Source: Bacteroidales bacterium (GTDB lineage: Bacteria > Bacteroidota > Bacteroidia > Bacteroidales > F082). Taken from it: DNA of 64,000 nucleotides. A model generated the notes under the pieces. That model saw only the letters and a program-made list of their open reading frames with translations, had not been told where the DNA came from and searched no databases. The stretch lies in assembly GCA_017632935.1 (NCBI GenBank), contig JAGBQJ010000049.1, forward strand, positions 186,001 through 250,000, in the 5' to 3' direction. This document shows, one piece after another, positions 1 to 7,069 of this stretch (its first letter is position 1; each line of letters starts with the position of its first letter). Made by a program: the position numbers and the translations under genes.

Positions 1-1092
1 CTCATACTCCATCTGTTTGCCGATGAAGATGGGGAGTTCCGATGTGTTTTCGGCTATGAGGCGTGAGAAGCAGATGTCGGGCAGATTGTCGTCATTGACG
101 TCGGCGTAAGGATTGTCGGAAACGATGGTGCCATCTTTGGGGCTGTAAGTAGTAACGGCAGGGACAAATTGTGTGATGTCGTTGTCATGGTTGCCAATGA
201 TGCATACTGCCGCTGGCGGGATGTCCCAATGGTGATAAATCTCCCTTATCCAAAGTTTTAGCATGTCAGGGTTGTAGGCACCCGTTTCCGAAAGTGACAT
301 CACATCGGTGAGGATGCCTTGGCGTGTGCGGTAGTCGGCCAGTTCTTGTGCGGCATTGATGAAAGCCTCGTTGTTAGGCGTGAGGATGAGGTATTCACAA
401 CCTGTGGCGTAGTTTCTTGCCCATTCTTGCCTTCGGGCGTCGTAGTCGATAGGGGCGAGGCAGTCGTAGTTGAGGATGTTGTTGCTGAGGATGGGGTCCC
501 AATAAGGTGAGCGCAGACGGTCGTCTCCGAAATGCCTGTTGCCGCCTTCAAAACGGATTTCGATGTCCATCTCGCGTTGGAATGCCAACTCTCGTGTCAC
601 TGGGTTGAATTGGAAGGGACTGAGGCCGAGATGGATCACATCTACACCACGCAGTTGCTGTGGCTCGGCTACGACATAGGATATCGCGGGATAGAACGCA
701 TCGGTGGAATAGCATCTAGTGTCTTTTTGATAATGACGATCTGGGTCGTTTTCGCATTGGCTGCCAATGGAAGGCGCAATGTTGATGCCAGTCATGCGCT
801 CGTTGCCTCTCGCACTCACTTCTACTGTCGCCTTTGCACCTTGCGGGATGGCAATGAAACGGTTGAAAGTGGGGAGGTCGGGTAGGCCATACTCGTTGGG
901 GCAAACGATGCCTTTTGTGGCGATGGTGTGCATCAGCTCACCATTGCAACGCACGGTGTCGATGCTGAAATCGACGAGTTCGAAATGAATACTGAGATGG
1001 TTAGTGTCAGAAGCCGTGATTGTAAAGGTCTGACCAATAGAAAACAAAGGGAAGGCCAGCGCAAAGAACAGAGCAAATATAGAGTGTTTCAT
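1..1092 (-). CDS. C25 family (gingipain-like) cysteine peptidase, N-terminal part
   Basis: An open frame of 364 codons starts with an ATG at 1090-1092 and runs off the left edge without a stop. It begins with a signal peptide (MKHSIFALFFALAFPLFSIG). About 200 residues follow that resemble a gingipain propeptide (PNEYGLPDLPTFNRFIAIPQ; FNPVTRELAF). The peptidase start has the family wording YLILTPNNEAFINAAQELAD, then CIIGNHDND and DVNDDNLPDICFSRL, which corresponds to the D-x-D-x-x-P-D...GR stretch of C25 enzymes. The catalytic His and Cys would lie beyond the edge, so activity cannot be judged. C25 enzymes are exported through T9SS, and T9SS cargo is present elsewhere in the window. It is probably a secreted or surface protease; family confidence is good, specificity unknown. 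Confidence 0.82.
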   Translation of the reverse strand, partial: MKHSIFALFFALAFPLFSIGQTFTITASDTNHLSIHFELVDFSIDTVRCNGELMHTIATKGIVCPNEYGLPDLPTFNRFIAIPQGAKATVEVSARGNERMTGINIAPSIGSQCENDPDRHYQKDTRCYSTDAFYPAISYVVAEPQQLRGVDVIHLGLSPFQFNPVTRELAFQREMDIEIRFEGGNRHFGDDRLRSPYWDPILSNNILNYDCLAPIDYDARRQEWARNYATGCEYLILTPNNEAFINAAQELADYRTRQGILTDVMSLSETGAYNPDMLKLWIREIYHHWDIPPAAVCIIGNHDNDITQFVPAVTTYSPKDGTIVSDNPYADVNDDNLPDICFSRLIAENTSELPIFIGKQMEYE

Positions 1093-1177
1093 ATTAGGAC
1101 GTTTTTGTAAAAAACACAAAATGAAGCCGTAAAAGTACAACTTTCTGCTAAATTCCAAGGAAAAAAATCAAAAATAA

Positions 1178-1205
1178 AAAAGAGCCGCCAAACGGCAGCT
1201 CTTTT
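1178..1205 (-). terminator. Rho-independent terminator after rnfA
   Basis: A 12-bp stem with one mismatch (AAAAGAGCCGCC against its partner) and an AAAC loop is followed, on the minus strand, by a long T-rich run. It lies 20 bases after the rnfA stop, so it should end the rnf transcript before the upstream region of the C25 peptidase gene. Confidence 0.8.
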
Positions 1206-1225
1206 CGTTCATAATAGTCCTATTC

Positions 1226-1825
1226 TTAGACGATACCCGTAAATCCCATAAACGCCAAGGCCAGAATGCCAGCGGTGATTAGGGCGATAGGGGTGCCCTT
1301 CATGCCTTTGGGAGGCTCCATCAGGTCGATGTGCTCACGGATGCCAGCGAAGATGACCAAAGCCATGGCGAAGCCGAGGGCGATGCCAACGGCATAGACG
1401 ATGGACTCGCCGAGACTCAGCATGTGGGCCACGCCGCCATAGTTGAACTCCTTGGTGACCACGGTCAGCGACACGCCGAGGACGGCGCAATTGGTCGTAA
1501 TCAGCGGCAGGAACACACCCAAAGCGGTGTACAGCGACGGGCTGATTTTCTTCAGGATGATCTCCACCATCTGCACCAAAGCGGCGATGATGAGGATGAA
1601 GGCGATGGTCTGCAAGAAGGTCAGCTTCAACGGAATCAGGATGTACTGGTTCGTCAGCCATGTCACGAGGGTGGCGAGGGTCAGCACGAAGATGACGGCA
1701 GCGCCCATGCCCAATGCAGTCGAGGTCTTCTTAGAGGTGCCCAAGAAGGGGCAGATGCCCAGGAACTGGGAGAAGATCACGTTGTTGACCAAGATGGTCG
1801 ATAAGATGATAATAAGGTATTTCAT
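1226..1825 (-). CDS. rnfA: Rnf complex membrane subunit RnfA
   Basis: Integral membrane subunit of the Rnf ferredoxin:NAD+ oxidoreductase, which couples electron transfer to Na+ or H+ export. The 199-residue protein matches the family length and is almost entirely hydrophobic, with about six membrane segments. The N-terminal ILVNNVIFSQFLGICPFLG is the RnfA/NqrE signature and contains the Cys of the intramembrane iron site; the second half-site is ITTNCAVLGV. RnfA and RnfE are homologous and packed in inverted topology. It is the last gene of the operon, 3 bases after rnfE, and a terminator follows. The RnfBCDGEA context separates it from NqrE. Confidence 0.96.
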   Translation of the reverse strand: MKYLIIILSTILVNNVIFSQFLGICPFLGTSKKTSTALGMGAAVIFVLTLATLVTWLTNQYILIPLKLTFLQTIAFILIIAALVQMVEIILKKISPSLYTALGVFLPLITTNCAVLGVSLTVVTKEFNYGGVAHMLSLGESIVYAVGIALGFAMALVIFAGIREHIDLMEPPKGMKGTPIALITAGILALAFMGFTGIV

Positions 1826-1828
1826 GGC

Positions 1829-2422
1829 TTAGTGACTTTCTTTTTTGAGTTTGTTGACGATAGCGATAACGAAGCCGAGGCAGATGAAAGCGCCAGGAGG
1901 CAGGATGAACACTAGGATGTTGGCCGTCTCAGGCAGGATGCCGAAGCCGAAGATGGAGCCACTGCCAAGGAACTCACGGATGCAGCCCAACAGCGTCAGG
2001 GCGAGGGTGAAGCCCAAGCCCATGCCGAGACCGTCCAAGAGCGACGGGAACACGGGGTTCTTAGAGGCGAAGGCCTCAGCGCGACCCAGCACGATGCAGT
2101 TCACCACGATTAAGGGGATGAACAGACCGAGGGTCTCATAGATGTCGGGCACATAGGCCTGCATGACGAGTTGCACCACCGTCACAAAGGAGGCGATGAC
2201 CACGATGAAGCAGGGGATACGCACCTTGTCGGGGATGAAGCCCTTCAGGAGTGAGATGAAGATGTTGGACAGCACCAGCACAAAGGTGGTGGCCAAGCCC
2301 ATCGACATGCCGTTGATGGCACTGGTGGTCGTTGCCAAGGTCGGGCAGCAGCCCAACAGCAGCACCAGGATGGGGTTCTCTTTGATGAGACCTTTGGTAA
2401 AGGTTTGAAGGTTATTACTCAT
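1829..2422 (-). CDS. rnfE: Rnf complex membrane subunit RnfE
   Basis: Membrane subunit paired with RnfA in the Rnf pump (RnfE/NqrD family). The conserved ENPILVLLLGCCPTLATTTS at the N-terminus and VNCIVLGRAEAF in the middle each carry a Cys of the shared iron centre. The ATG at 2422 is chosen because a strong Shine-Dalgarno-like GGAGG lies about 9 bases before it. A longer frame from 2446 would add eight charged residues and swallow that site. With this start the gene overlaps the end of rnfG by 8 bases, suggesting translational coupling. Length (197 aa) fits the family. Confidence 0.95.
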   Translation of the reverse strand: MSNNLQTFTKGLIKENPILVLLLGCCPTLATTTSAINGMSMGLATTFVLVLSNIFISLLKGFIPDKVRIPCFIVVIASFVTVVQLVMQAYVPDIYETLGLFIPLIVVNCIVLGRAEAFASKNPVFPSLLDGLGMGLGFTLALTLLGCIREFLGSGSIFGFGILPETANILVFILPPGAFICLGFVIAIVNKLKKESH

Positions 2423-3092
2423 TGCTTTGTCCTCCTTCCGTTTCATTGTTCTCCTCGGCGGGAGCCTCTTCCATGACGGGAGCTTCTTCCTTGGCGGGAG
2501 CGTTGTTCATGAATTGTGCTTTGTTGTCCATAAAGGCCTTGTAAGCTTTGTCCACCGCCTTCGAGAAGGCTCTCGAGGTGATGGTGGCCGCAGTGATGGC
2601 GTCGACGTCGCCGCCGTCTTTCTTCACAATCAGCTTGAAGTCGGCAGGGTTCTTGTCAACGAACTGGTCCTTGAACTTGCCAGTCATGTTGGCGCCGAGG
2701 CCAGGGGTCTCTGAATGCGACAATACATCAGTACCTTTGATGGTGCCATCAGCGAGGAAACCGACCATCATGTCGATCTTGCCACCGAAGCCACCTTCGC
2801 TGGTCTTGACAGCCGCGCCTTGGAAGTTGCCGTTGGCATCGTAGGCGAGGTTGCAGGGGAAGGTCATGTCGACACCTTCGTATGTATACTTCAACGTGTC
2901 AGCCTTATAGGTAATCTCGCCCTCCAAAGGTAAAACTTTCTGGATGGCAGCTTCGTTCTTCTTCTGGTCGACCTCAGCGATGGCGTCTTTGGTCACGCCA
3001 TACACCAAGCCGAGCACGCCGCCCGACACCGCTGCGATGACGAGCAGTGCCACGAGCATATTGATCAATGTGGATTCTTTCTTCTTAGCCAT
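2415..3092 (-). CDS. rnfG: Rnf complex flavoprotein subunit RnfG
   Basis: Electron-transfer subunit with one N-terminal membrane anchor (residues 9-33) and a periplasmic FMN-binding domain. The flavinylation motif is DAITAATITS (residues 164-173); T170 is the expected covalent FMN attachment site. The GFGGKIDMMVGF and SETPGLGANM stretches are typical of RnfG/NqrC. The protein has an acidic, Ala/Glu-rich tail of about 30 residues after the domain, as is common in Bacteroidetes and likely disordered. It lies between rnfD and rnfE with 5 bases to rnfD. A flavin transferase (ApbE) would be needed for maturation and is not in this window. Confidence 0.95.
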   Translation of the reverse strand: MAKKKESTLINMLVALLVIAAVSGGVLGLVYGVTKDAIAEVDQKKNEAAIQKVLPLEGEITYKADTLKYTYEGVDMTFPCNLAYDANGNFQGAAVKTSEGGFGGKIDMMVGFLADGTIKGTDVLSHSETPGLGANMTGKFKDQFVDKNPADFKLIVKKDGGDVDAITAATITSRAFSKAVDKAYKAFMDNKAQFMNNAPAKEEAPVMEEAPAEENNETEGGQSNE

Positions 3093-3097
3093 GACGT

Positions 3098-4093
3098 TTA
3101 CTTTTTAGTGGGTTTGACAACGCCGAACACTTGAGGCTTGAAGGCCTTGTTGATGAGCGGCGTGAAGGCATTCATGATAAGGATGGCGAACGACACGCCC
3201 TCGGGATAGGCGCCCCACAAACGTATGATAACGGTGATAGCACCAATGCCGAAGCCGAACAGGAGCTTGCCTCGTATGGTCATGGGTGAGGTCACCATGT
3301 CGGTAGCCATGAAGAAGGCACCGAGGAGGAGACCGCCGTACACTAAGTGATACCACGGGGCGATGTACTGGGTCGGGTCGATGAGATAGCAGATGCCTGT
3401 GAAGATGAACACGGTGAGCAGGATGCTCAGCGGCGTCCAGATGTCGATGACCTTGCTGATGATGAGGTAAAGGGCACCAAGCAGCAGGGCAATGGCACAA
3501 ACCTCACCGAAGGCACCGCCACGGTTACCTAATACCATGTCCAAGAATTGCATGTCGCCAGCTTGTGCCAACGATCCTACGCCAGCTTCTTTCAATATAC
3601 CGAGCGGGGTGGGGCCCGTTACGGCATCAGTGAAGAAGCCGGTCTGGAAGATGGGTGCTGCCTTGGGCCAGGTAGTCATGGCGGTCGGGAACGACACAAG
3701 CATGAACACACGGCCTACCAGTGCCGGGTTAAACGGGTTCTTGCCCAAGCCGCCAAAAGCCATCTTACCGATGCCGATGGCGACGATGCTGCCCACGATG
3801 GCCATCCAGATGGGAAGGTTGGCAGGCACGTTGAAGGCCAGCAAGAGACCCGTCAGCGCGGCCGAACCGTCGTTGATGGTCAAGGGGCCTTTGATAAGGA
3901 ATTTCTGAATGAGCCATTCCGTCAGCATGCAGGTGGCCACCGTGATGAGCGTCAGGCGGAGGGCATACCAGCCGAAATAGTAAATGGCCACAAGCAAGGC
4001 GGGAAGCAGGGCGAGGAGCACACGATACATGATCTTCCTCGTGTTTTCCGTCGAATGCACATGTGGCGAACCGGATATTGTGTATTTGTTCAT
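3098..4093 (-). CDS. rnfD: Rnf complex membrane flavoprotein RnfD
   Basis: Large membrane subunit of the Rnf pump (RnfD/NqrB family), about 331 residues with eight to ten membrane segments. The N-terminal SPHVHSTENTRKIMYRV is a typical RnfD start. DAVTGPTPLG (156-165) is the covalent FMN motif, with T162 the probable attachment residue; GGLGKNPFNPALVGR is also conserved. Upstream, 141 bases separate it from rnfC, the only long gap in the operon, and that gap holds an inverted repeat. The remaining subunits follow closely, so co-transcription is expected. Confidence 0.95.
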   Translation of the reverse strand: MNKYTISGSPHVHSTENTRKIMYRVLLALLPALLVAIYYFGWYALRLTLITVATCMLTEWLIQKFLIKGPLTINDGSAALTGLLLAFNVPANLPIWMAIVGSIVAIGIGKMAFGGLGKNPFNPALVGRVFMLVSFPTAMTTWPKAAPIFQTGFFTDAVTGPTPLGILKEAGVGSLAQAGDMQFLDMVLGNRGGAFGEVCAIALLLGALYLIISKVIDIWTPLSILLTVFIFTGICYLIDPTQYIAPWYHLVYGGLLLGAFFMATDMVTSPMTIRGKLLFGFGIGAITVIIRLWGAYPEGVSFAILIMNAFTPLINKAFKPQVFGVVKPTKK

Positions 4094-4139
4094 TGTTGAA
4101 ATGTTGATTGTTTAATCGTTGAATTGTTGTTAGGCTGAT

Positions 4140-4225
4140 GGCCGATGGCTGATGACTATGGCTGATTAAACCAAGGGTGGATTTTTTGCCTCGGATAAAG
4201 CGGCCATAGTCATAGGCCATAAGCC
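4140..4225. repeat. Imperfect inverted repeat in the rnfC-rnfD gap
   Basis: The arms 4140-4167 and 4197-4225 are near reverse complements sharing GATGACTATGGC-type wording, separated by about 29 bases. The 4094-4140 stretch before them is a degenerate GTTGAATTGTTG-like tract. It could form a hairpin in the rnf mRNA between rnfC and rnfD and so change subunit ratios or RNA stability; no function is demonstrated. It resembles the word-repeat tracts at 40123-40172 and 59081-59153. Confidence 0.6.
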
Positions 4226-4234
4226 ATAGTCCGA

Positions 4235-5590
4235 TTATTTTTGATTCCTAGCCCTAATGATTGCCCCCGTCTTGGCCTTGCCGTAACGGATATAGTCCAG
4301 CAGCGGGATGTTGGCGGGGCAGGTGAACTCGCAGGAGCCGCATTCGATGCAGTCCATGATGTGGTTCTTCTCGGTCTCGTCGAAGTCGTTCAGTTTGGCC
4401 ACCTTGTGGAGCAGGAAAGGCTGCAAGCCCATGGGGCAGGCTTTGGCGCAGCGACCACAACGAATGCAGTTGGTCTGACGACGGTCTTGCGCTTCCTTGA
4501 GGGTCATGAGCAAGATGCCCGAAGTGCCTTTCATGGTGGGGAAGCTGGTGACTGACACGGACTTACCCATCATGGGACCACCGTTGATGACGTCGGTGAT
4601 GTTTTCAGGCAGACCTCCTGCGGCCTCGATAAGGAGGTCGGCAGGCACACCAAAACGGCAACGGAAGTTGGACGGCTTTTTGACCGACTTGCCCGTCACA
4701 GTGACGATGCGCTCAATCAAAGGCTTGTTCTTCTGCACGGCTTCGTAGGTGGCATAGGTTGAGGCCACGTTGACGACCACGCAACCCGTCTCAATGGGCA
4801 GTTTGCCCGAAGGCACTTCGCGGCCCGTGATAGCCTTGATGATCTGCTTCTCACCGCCTTGCGGGTACTTGGTCTTCAATGGCTGTACCTCGATACCGGA
4901 GTACAGGTCCTTGTGTTCGTTGATGGTCTTCTCAAGTAATTCGATGGCCTTCATCTTGTTGGTCTCGATGCCGATGATGCCCTTGTCGGTGTTGACAGCC
5001 TTCATCAGGATCTTGACGCCTATGAGGAATTCTTGTGTTTTCTCAAGCAAAAGGCGGTAATCGCAGGTGAGGTAAGGCTCGCATTCGGCCGCGTTGATGA
5101 TGACATATTCGGCTTTTTTGCCTTCGGGGACCATCAACTTGACGTGGGTGGGGAAGGTGGCGCCGCCCATACCGACGATGCCGCATTCCTTTACCTTGTC
5201 GATGATCTGCTTGGAGTCCAGTTTGATGTCGGTGAGGAGTTCATCCGTTTCGATGACGCCTTCTACCCATTCGTCTTGCTCTTCGCGGTCGATGAAAACG
5301 GCGGGTTTGTAATATCCCGTGTGATCCATCACCACATCTATTTTGGCAACGGTGCCAGTGGCAGGCGAGTGGACGTTGGCCGAGATGAAGCCCTTGGCCG
5401 TGCCGATGAGCTGACCCGTCAGCACGCGGTCGCCTTTGTTGACGATGCATTCAGCCGGTGCGCCGAGGCATTGCCCCAACGGGACGATGATCTGCTTGGG
5501 CATCGGGAAGTCTTGTATGGGCAGGTCGGCCGAGAGTTTGTTCTCTTCGGGATGCACGCCGCCCTTATGGAAAGTCTTTATCGGGTTCAT
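4235..5590 (-). CDS. rnfC: Rnf complex iron-sulfur/NADH-binding subunit RnfC
   Basis: Peripheral subunit thought to carry FMN/NAD(H) binding and two 4Fe-4S clusters. The N-terminal GGVHPEENKLSADLPI and the PLGQCLGAP stretch are standard for RnfC. The glycine-rich GMGGATFPTHVKL is the flavin/nucleotide region. Two cluster motifs sit at the C-terminus: CIRCGRCAKACPMG and CIECGSCEFTCPAN. The length (451 aa) is normal, without the long Ala/Lys repeats of proteobacterial RnfC. The start overlaps the rnfB stop in an ATGA arrangement, so translation is coupled. Confidence 0.97.
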   Translation of the reverse strand: MNPIKTFHKGGVHPEENKLSADLPIQDFPMPKQIIVPLGQCLGAPAECIVNKGDRVLTGQLIGTAKGFISANVHSPATGTVAKIDVVMDHTGYYKPAVFIDREEQDEWVEGVIETDELLTDIKLDSKQIIDKVKECGIVGMGGATFPTHVKLMVPEGKKAEYVIINAAECEPYLTCDYRLLLEKTQEFLIGVKILMKAVNTDKGIIGIETNKMKAIELLEKTINEHKDLYSGIEVQPLKTKYPQGGEKQIIKAITGREVPSGKLPIETGCVVVNVASTYATYEAVQKNKPLIERIVTVTGKSVKKPSNFRCRFGVPADLLIEAAGGLPENITDVINGGPMMGKSVSVTSFPTMKGTSGILLMTLKEAQDRRQTNCIRCGRCAKACPMGLQPFLLHKVAKLNDFDETEKNHIMDCIECGSCEFTCPANIPLLDYIRYGKAKTGAIIRARNQK

Positions 5591-6534
5591 GCTGTGACGG
5601 TGTTTTCGGATTCGACATTGGTTTTAGCTTCCACAGGCTGTGCCTCGGGTTGGGGTTGAGGCTTCACGGCTGGCTCAGCACCTTGCAAAGCTGGAGTCTC
5701 AGGCTTAGGTGCAGGGAAGTTGACGGCGTGGATGCTGCCGCGCGGGCATACCTTGACGCATTTGCCACAGGCTTTGCACTTGGCCGGGTCGATATAAGCC
5801 AAATTGCCGCGCATCTCGATGGCCTCGAAGGGGCATTCTTTCAGGCACTTCTGGCAGCCGATGCAACCCACCGAGCAGTTCTTGATGACCAAGGCACCTT
5901 TGTCTGTGTTGGAACAGCACACATAAACGCGACGGTCTTTCTTGCCACGTGGACGGATTTCGATGATGCCACGCGGGCAGGTACGGGCACATACGCCGCA
6001 GCCCACGCACTTGTCAGGGTCGACGACGGGAAGCCCCGTCTCTTTATCGATGTGCAAGGCGCCGAAGTTACACTTCTTCACGCAGTCGCCAAGGCCCATG
6101 CAGCCTTTAGAGCAGCCGCCTTTGCCGGCGTAAAGGGTGCTGGCAAAAGCGCAGATGTCGGCGCCTTCGTAATGCACCTTGGCGGGTGAGTTCTGGCAGC
6201 TGCCGTTGCAACGCACCACAGCAATCTTGGGCTCGAAGGCAGCGGCGGTCAGTCCAAGGACGGCAGCCACTTTGCCCATGTCGGTGCCAGGGCAGGCGAG
6301 GCCGTCGATGTTGCCTTTCTCGGCGGCTTGCTTCACGCAGGCCTCTGCCAAGGCACGGCAGCCTGCAAAGCCGCAGCCGCCACAGTTGGCGCCGGGTAGG
6401 CAGGCCTCTGCCTCATCAATCAATGGGTTCTCTTCCACCTTGAACTTCTGTGCCACGATGTACAGAACCACGGCCAAAATGCCGCCAAGGATTCCGAGAA
6501 CCGCAAGGGAAATAAGTAAAGTTTGATAACTCAT
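5587..6534 (-). CDS. rnfB: Rnf complex ferredoxin-like subunit RnfB
   Basis: Entry point for electrons from ferredoxin. It has one N-terminal membrane helix, then the 4Fe-4S motif with ANCGGCGFAGC, then further CxxCxxC ferredoxin-type motifs (including CVGCGVCARTCP, CIGCQKCLKECP and CKACGKCVKVCP). A Pro/Glu/Ala-rich tail of about 45 residues follows. At 315 aa it is of the longer, polyferredoxin type found in anaerobes. It is the first gene of the operon, with a consensus promoter 40-70 bases upstream. In related genomes rseC commonly lies immediately upstream; here only a fragment of rseC remains at that position. Confidence 0.97.
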   Translation of the reverse strand: MSYQTLLISLAVLGILGGILAVVLYIVAQKFKVEENPLIDEAEACLPGANCGGCGFAGCRALAEACVKQAAEKGNIDGLACPGTDMGKVAAVLGLTAAAFEPKIAVVRCNGSCQNSPAKVHYEGADICAFASTLYAGKGGCSKGCMGLGDCVKKCNFGALHIDKETGLPVVDPDKCVGCGVCARTCPRGIIEIRPRGKKDRRVYVCCSNTDKGALVIKNCSVGCIGCQKCLKECPFEAIEMRGNLAYIDPAKCKACGKCVKVCPRGSIHAVNFPAPKPETPALQGAEPAVKPQPQPEAQPVEAKTNVESENTVTA

Positions 6535-6573
6535 AAGAGTGAAATTTTGAGTTTGTTTTCAATTTTAAACCTG

Positions 6574-6604
6574 CAAAAATACGGAAACTCCTTTTTTCGT
6601 CAAA
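6574..6604 (-). promoter_or_regulatory. Promoter of the rnf operon
   Basis: On the minus strand a TTTG (6601-6604) is followed after exactly 19 bases by TATTTTTG (6574-6581), a precise match to the Bacteroidetes sigma-ABfr consensus. It lies about 40 bases upstream of rnfB and just inside the rseC remnant, so the rnf genes can be expressed independently of rseC. Confidence 0.8.
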
Positions 6605-6620
6605 GGAAAATTTTCGTTTT

Positions 6621-6696
6621 TTATTCGAGGGTATACTCGAATTGTTTTTTAAGTCTGTCGTGCTGCGGATGAAGTCCTATATAATTAAGGTATCCT
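6621..6696 (-). pseudogene. Remnant of the 3' end of rseC
   Basis: The minus strand of 6621-6683 reads as a tail ending KKQFEYTLE-stop, which aligns with the end of the intact rseC (KQKFEYTIE-stop): 11 of the last 21 residues are identical. At DNA level about 72% of positions match. A one-base insertion near 6685 breaks the frame relative to rseC, and similarity fades by about 6696 where the palindromic repeat begins. It is a decayed partial copy, not a gene. Its position directly before rnfB suggests that an rseC once sat here. Confidence 0.8.
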
Positions 6697-6709
6697 GCAT
6701 TGTGTTAAT

Positions 6710-6978
6710 CTGCCCTTTGACTCCATTGAATCTTCGATTTCAGGGCGGGTCTGTTGGGTGTCGCCTACGGGGGTGCTACCCGACGTGTTGCTGCGCTCTG
6801 CGTTGGGTTGTGCTAATCTGCCCTTTCAGGGCAAGACCCAAGTGGGCATTAATGCGCCCTGAAAGGGCAGTTTATAACAGCGTCGGGCAGAGCAGGCACG
6901 CCTGCGGCACCCGACGCGATAATGAAGACGCGATAATCCTCTCCCTGAAATCGAAGATTTGACGGAGTCAAAGGGCAG
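6710..6978. repeat. Nested palindromic repeat element, copy 1
   Basis: The outer arms 6710-6745 and 6943-6978 are reverse complements at 33 of 36 positions. Inside lies a perfect 15-bp inverted pair (6818-6832 and 6856-6870, CTGCCCTTTCAGGGC) and then a 38-bp hairpin at 6880-6917. The section 6771-6919 is repeated at 9305-9454. The element fills most of the gap between the rseC remnant and the lipoprotein gene. It resembles REP/BIME-type repeats; the associated transposase gene lies at 9490. Confidence 0.85.
6880..6917. repeat. REP-like 38-bp hairpin (copy 1)
   Basis: The outer stem GCGTCGGG/CCCGACGC and inner stem GCAGGC/GCCTGC are separated by short asymmetric bulges, the shape of a REP sequence. 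It is identical to 9415-9452 except for the two loop bases (AC here, TT there). Confidence 0.8.
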
Positions 6979-7035
6979 CTTATCCATTCATCGACTATTT
7001 TTCCATAGTTTTGTTTCTCTATTCCATGATTTTCT

Positions 7036-7043
7036 TATTTTTG
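7036..7043 (+). promoter_or_regulatory. -7 element upstream of the 7070 lipoprotein gene
   Basis: TATTTTTG matches TAnnTTTG. A TTTG at 7010-7013 lies 22 bases before it, slightly long spacing. The start codon follows 26 bases later. Confidence 0.6.
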
Positions 7044-7069
7044 TGCCTTGAAATCAATACGTATTAGTT

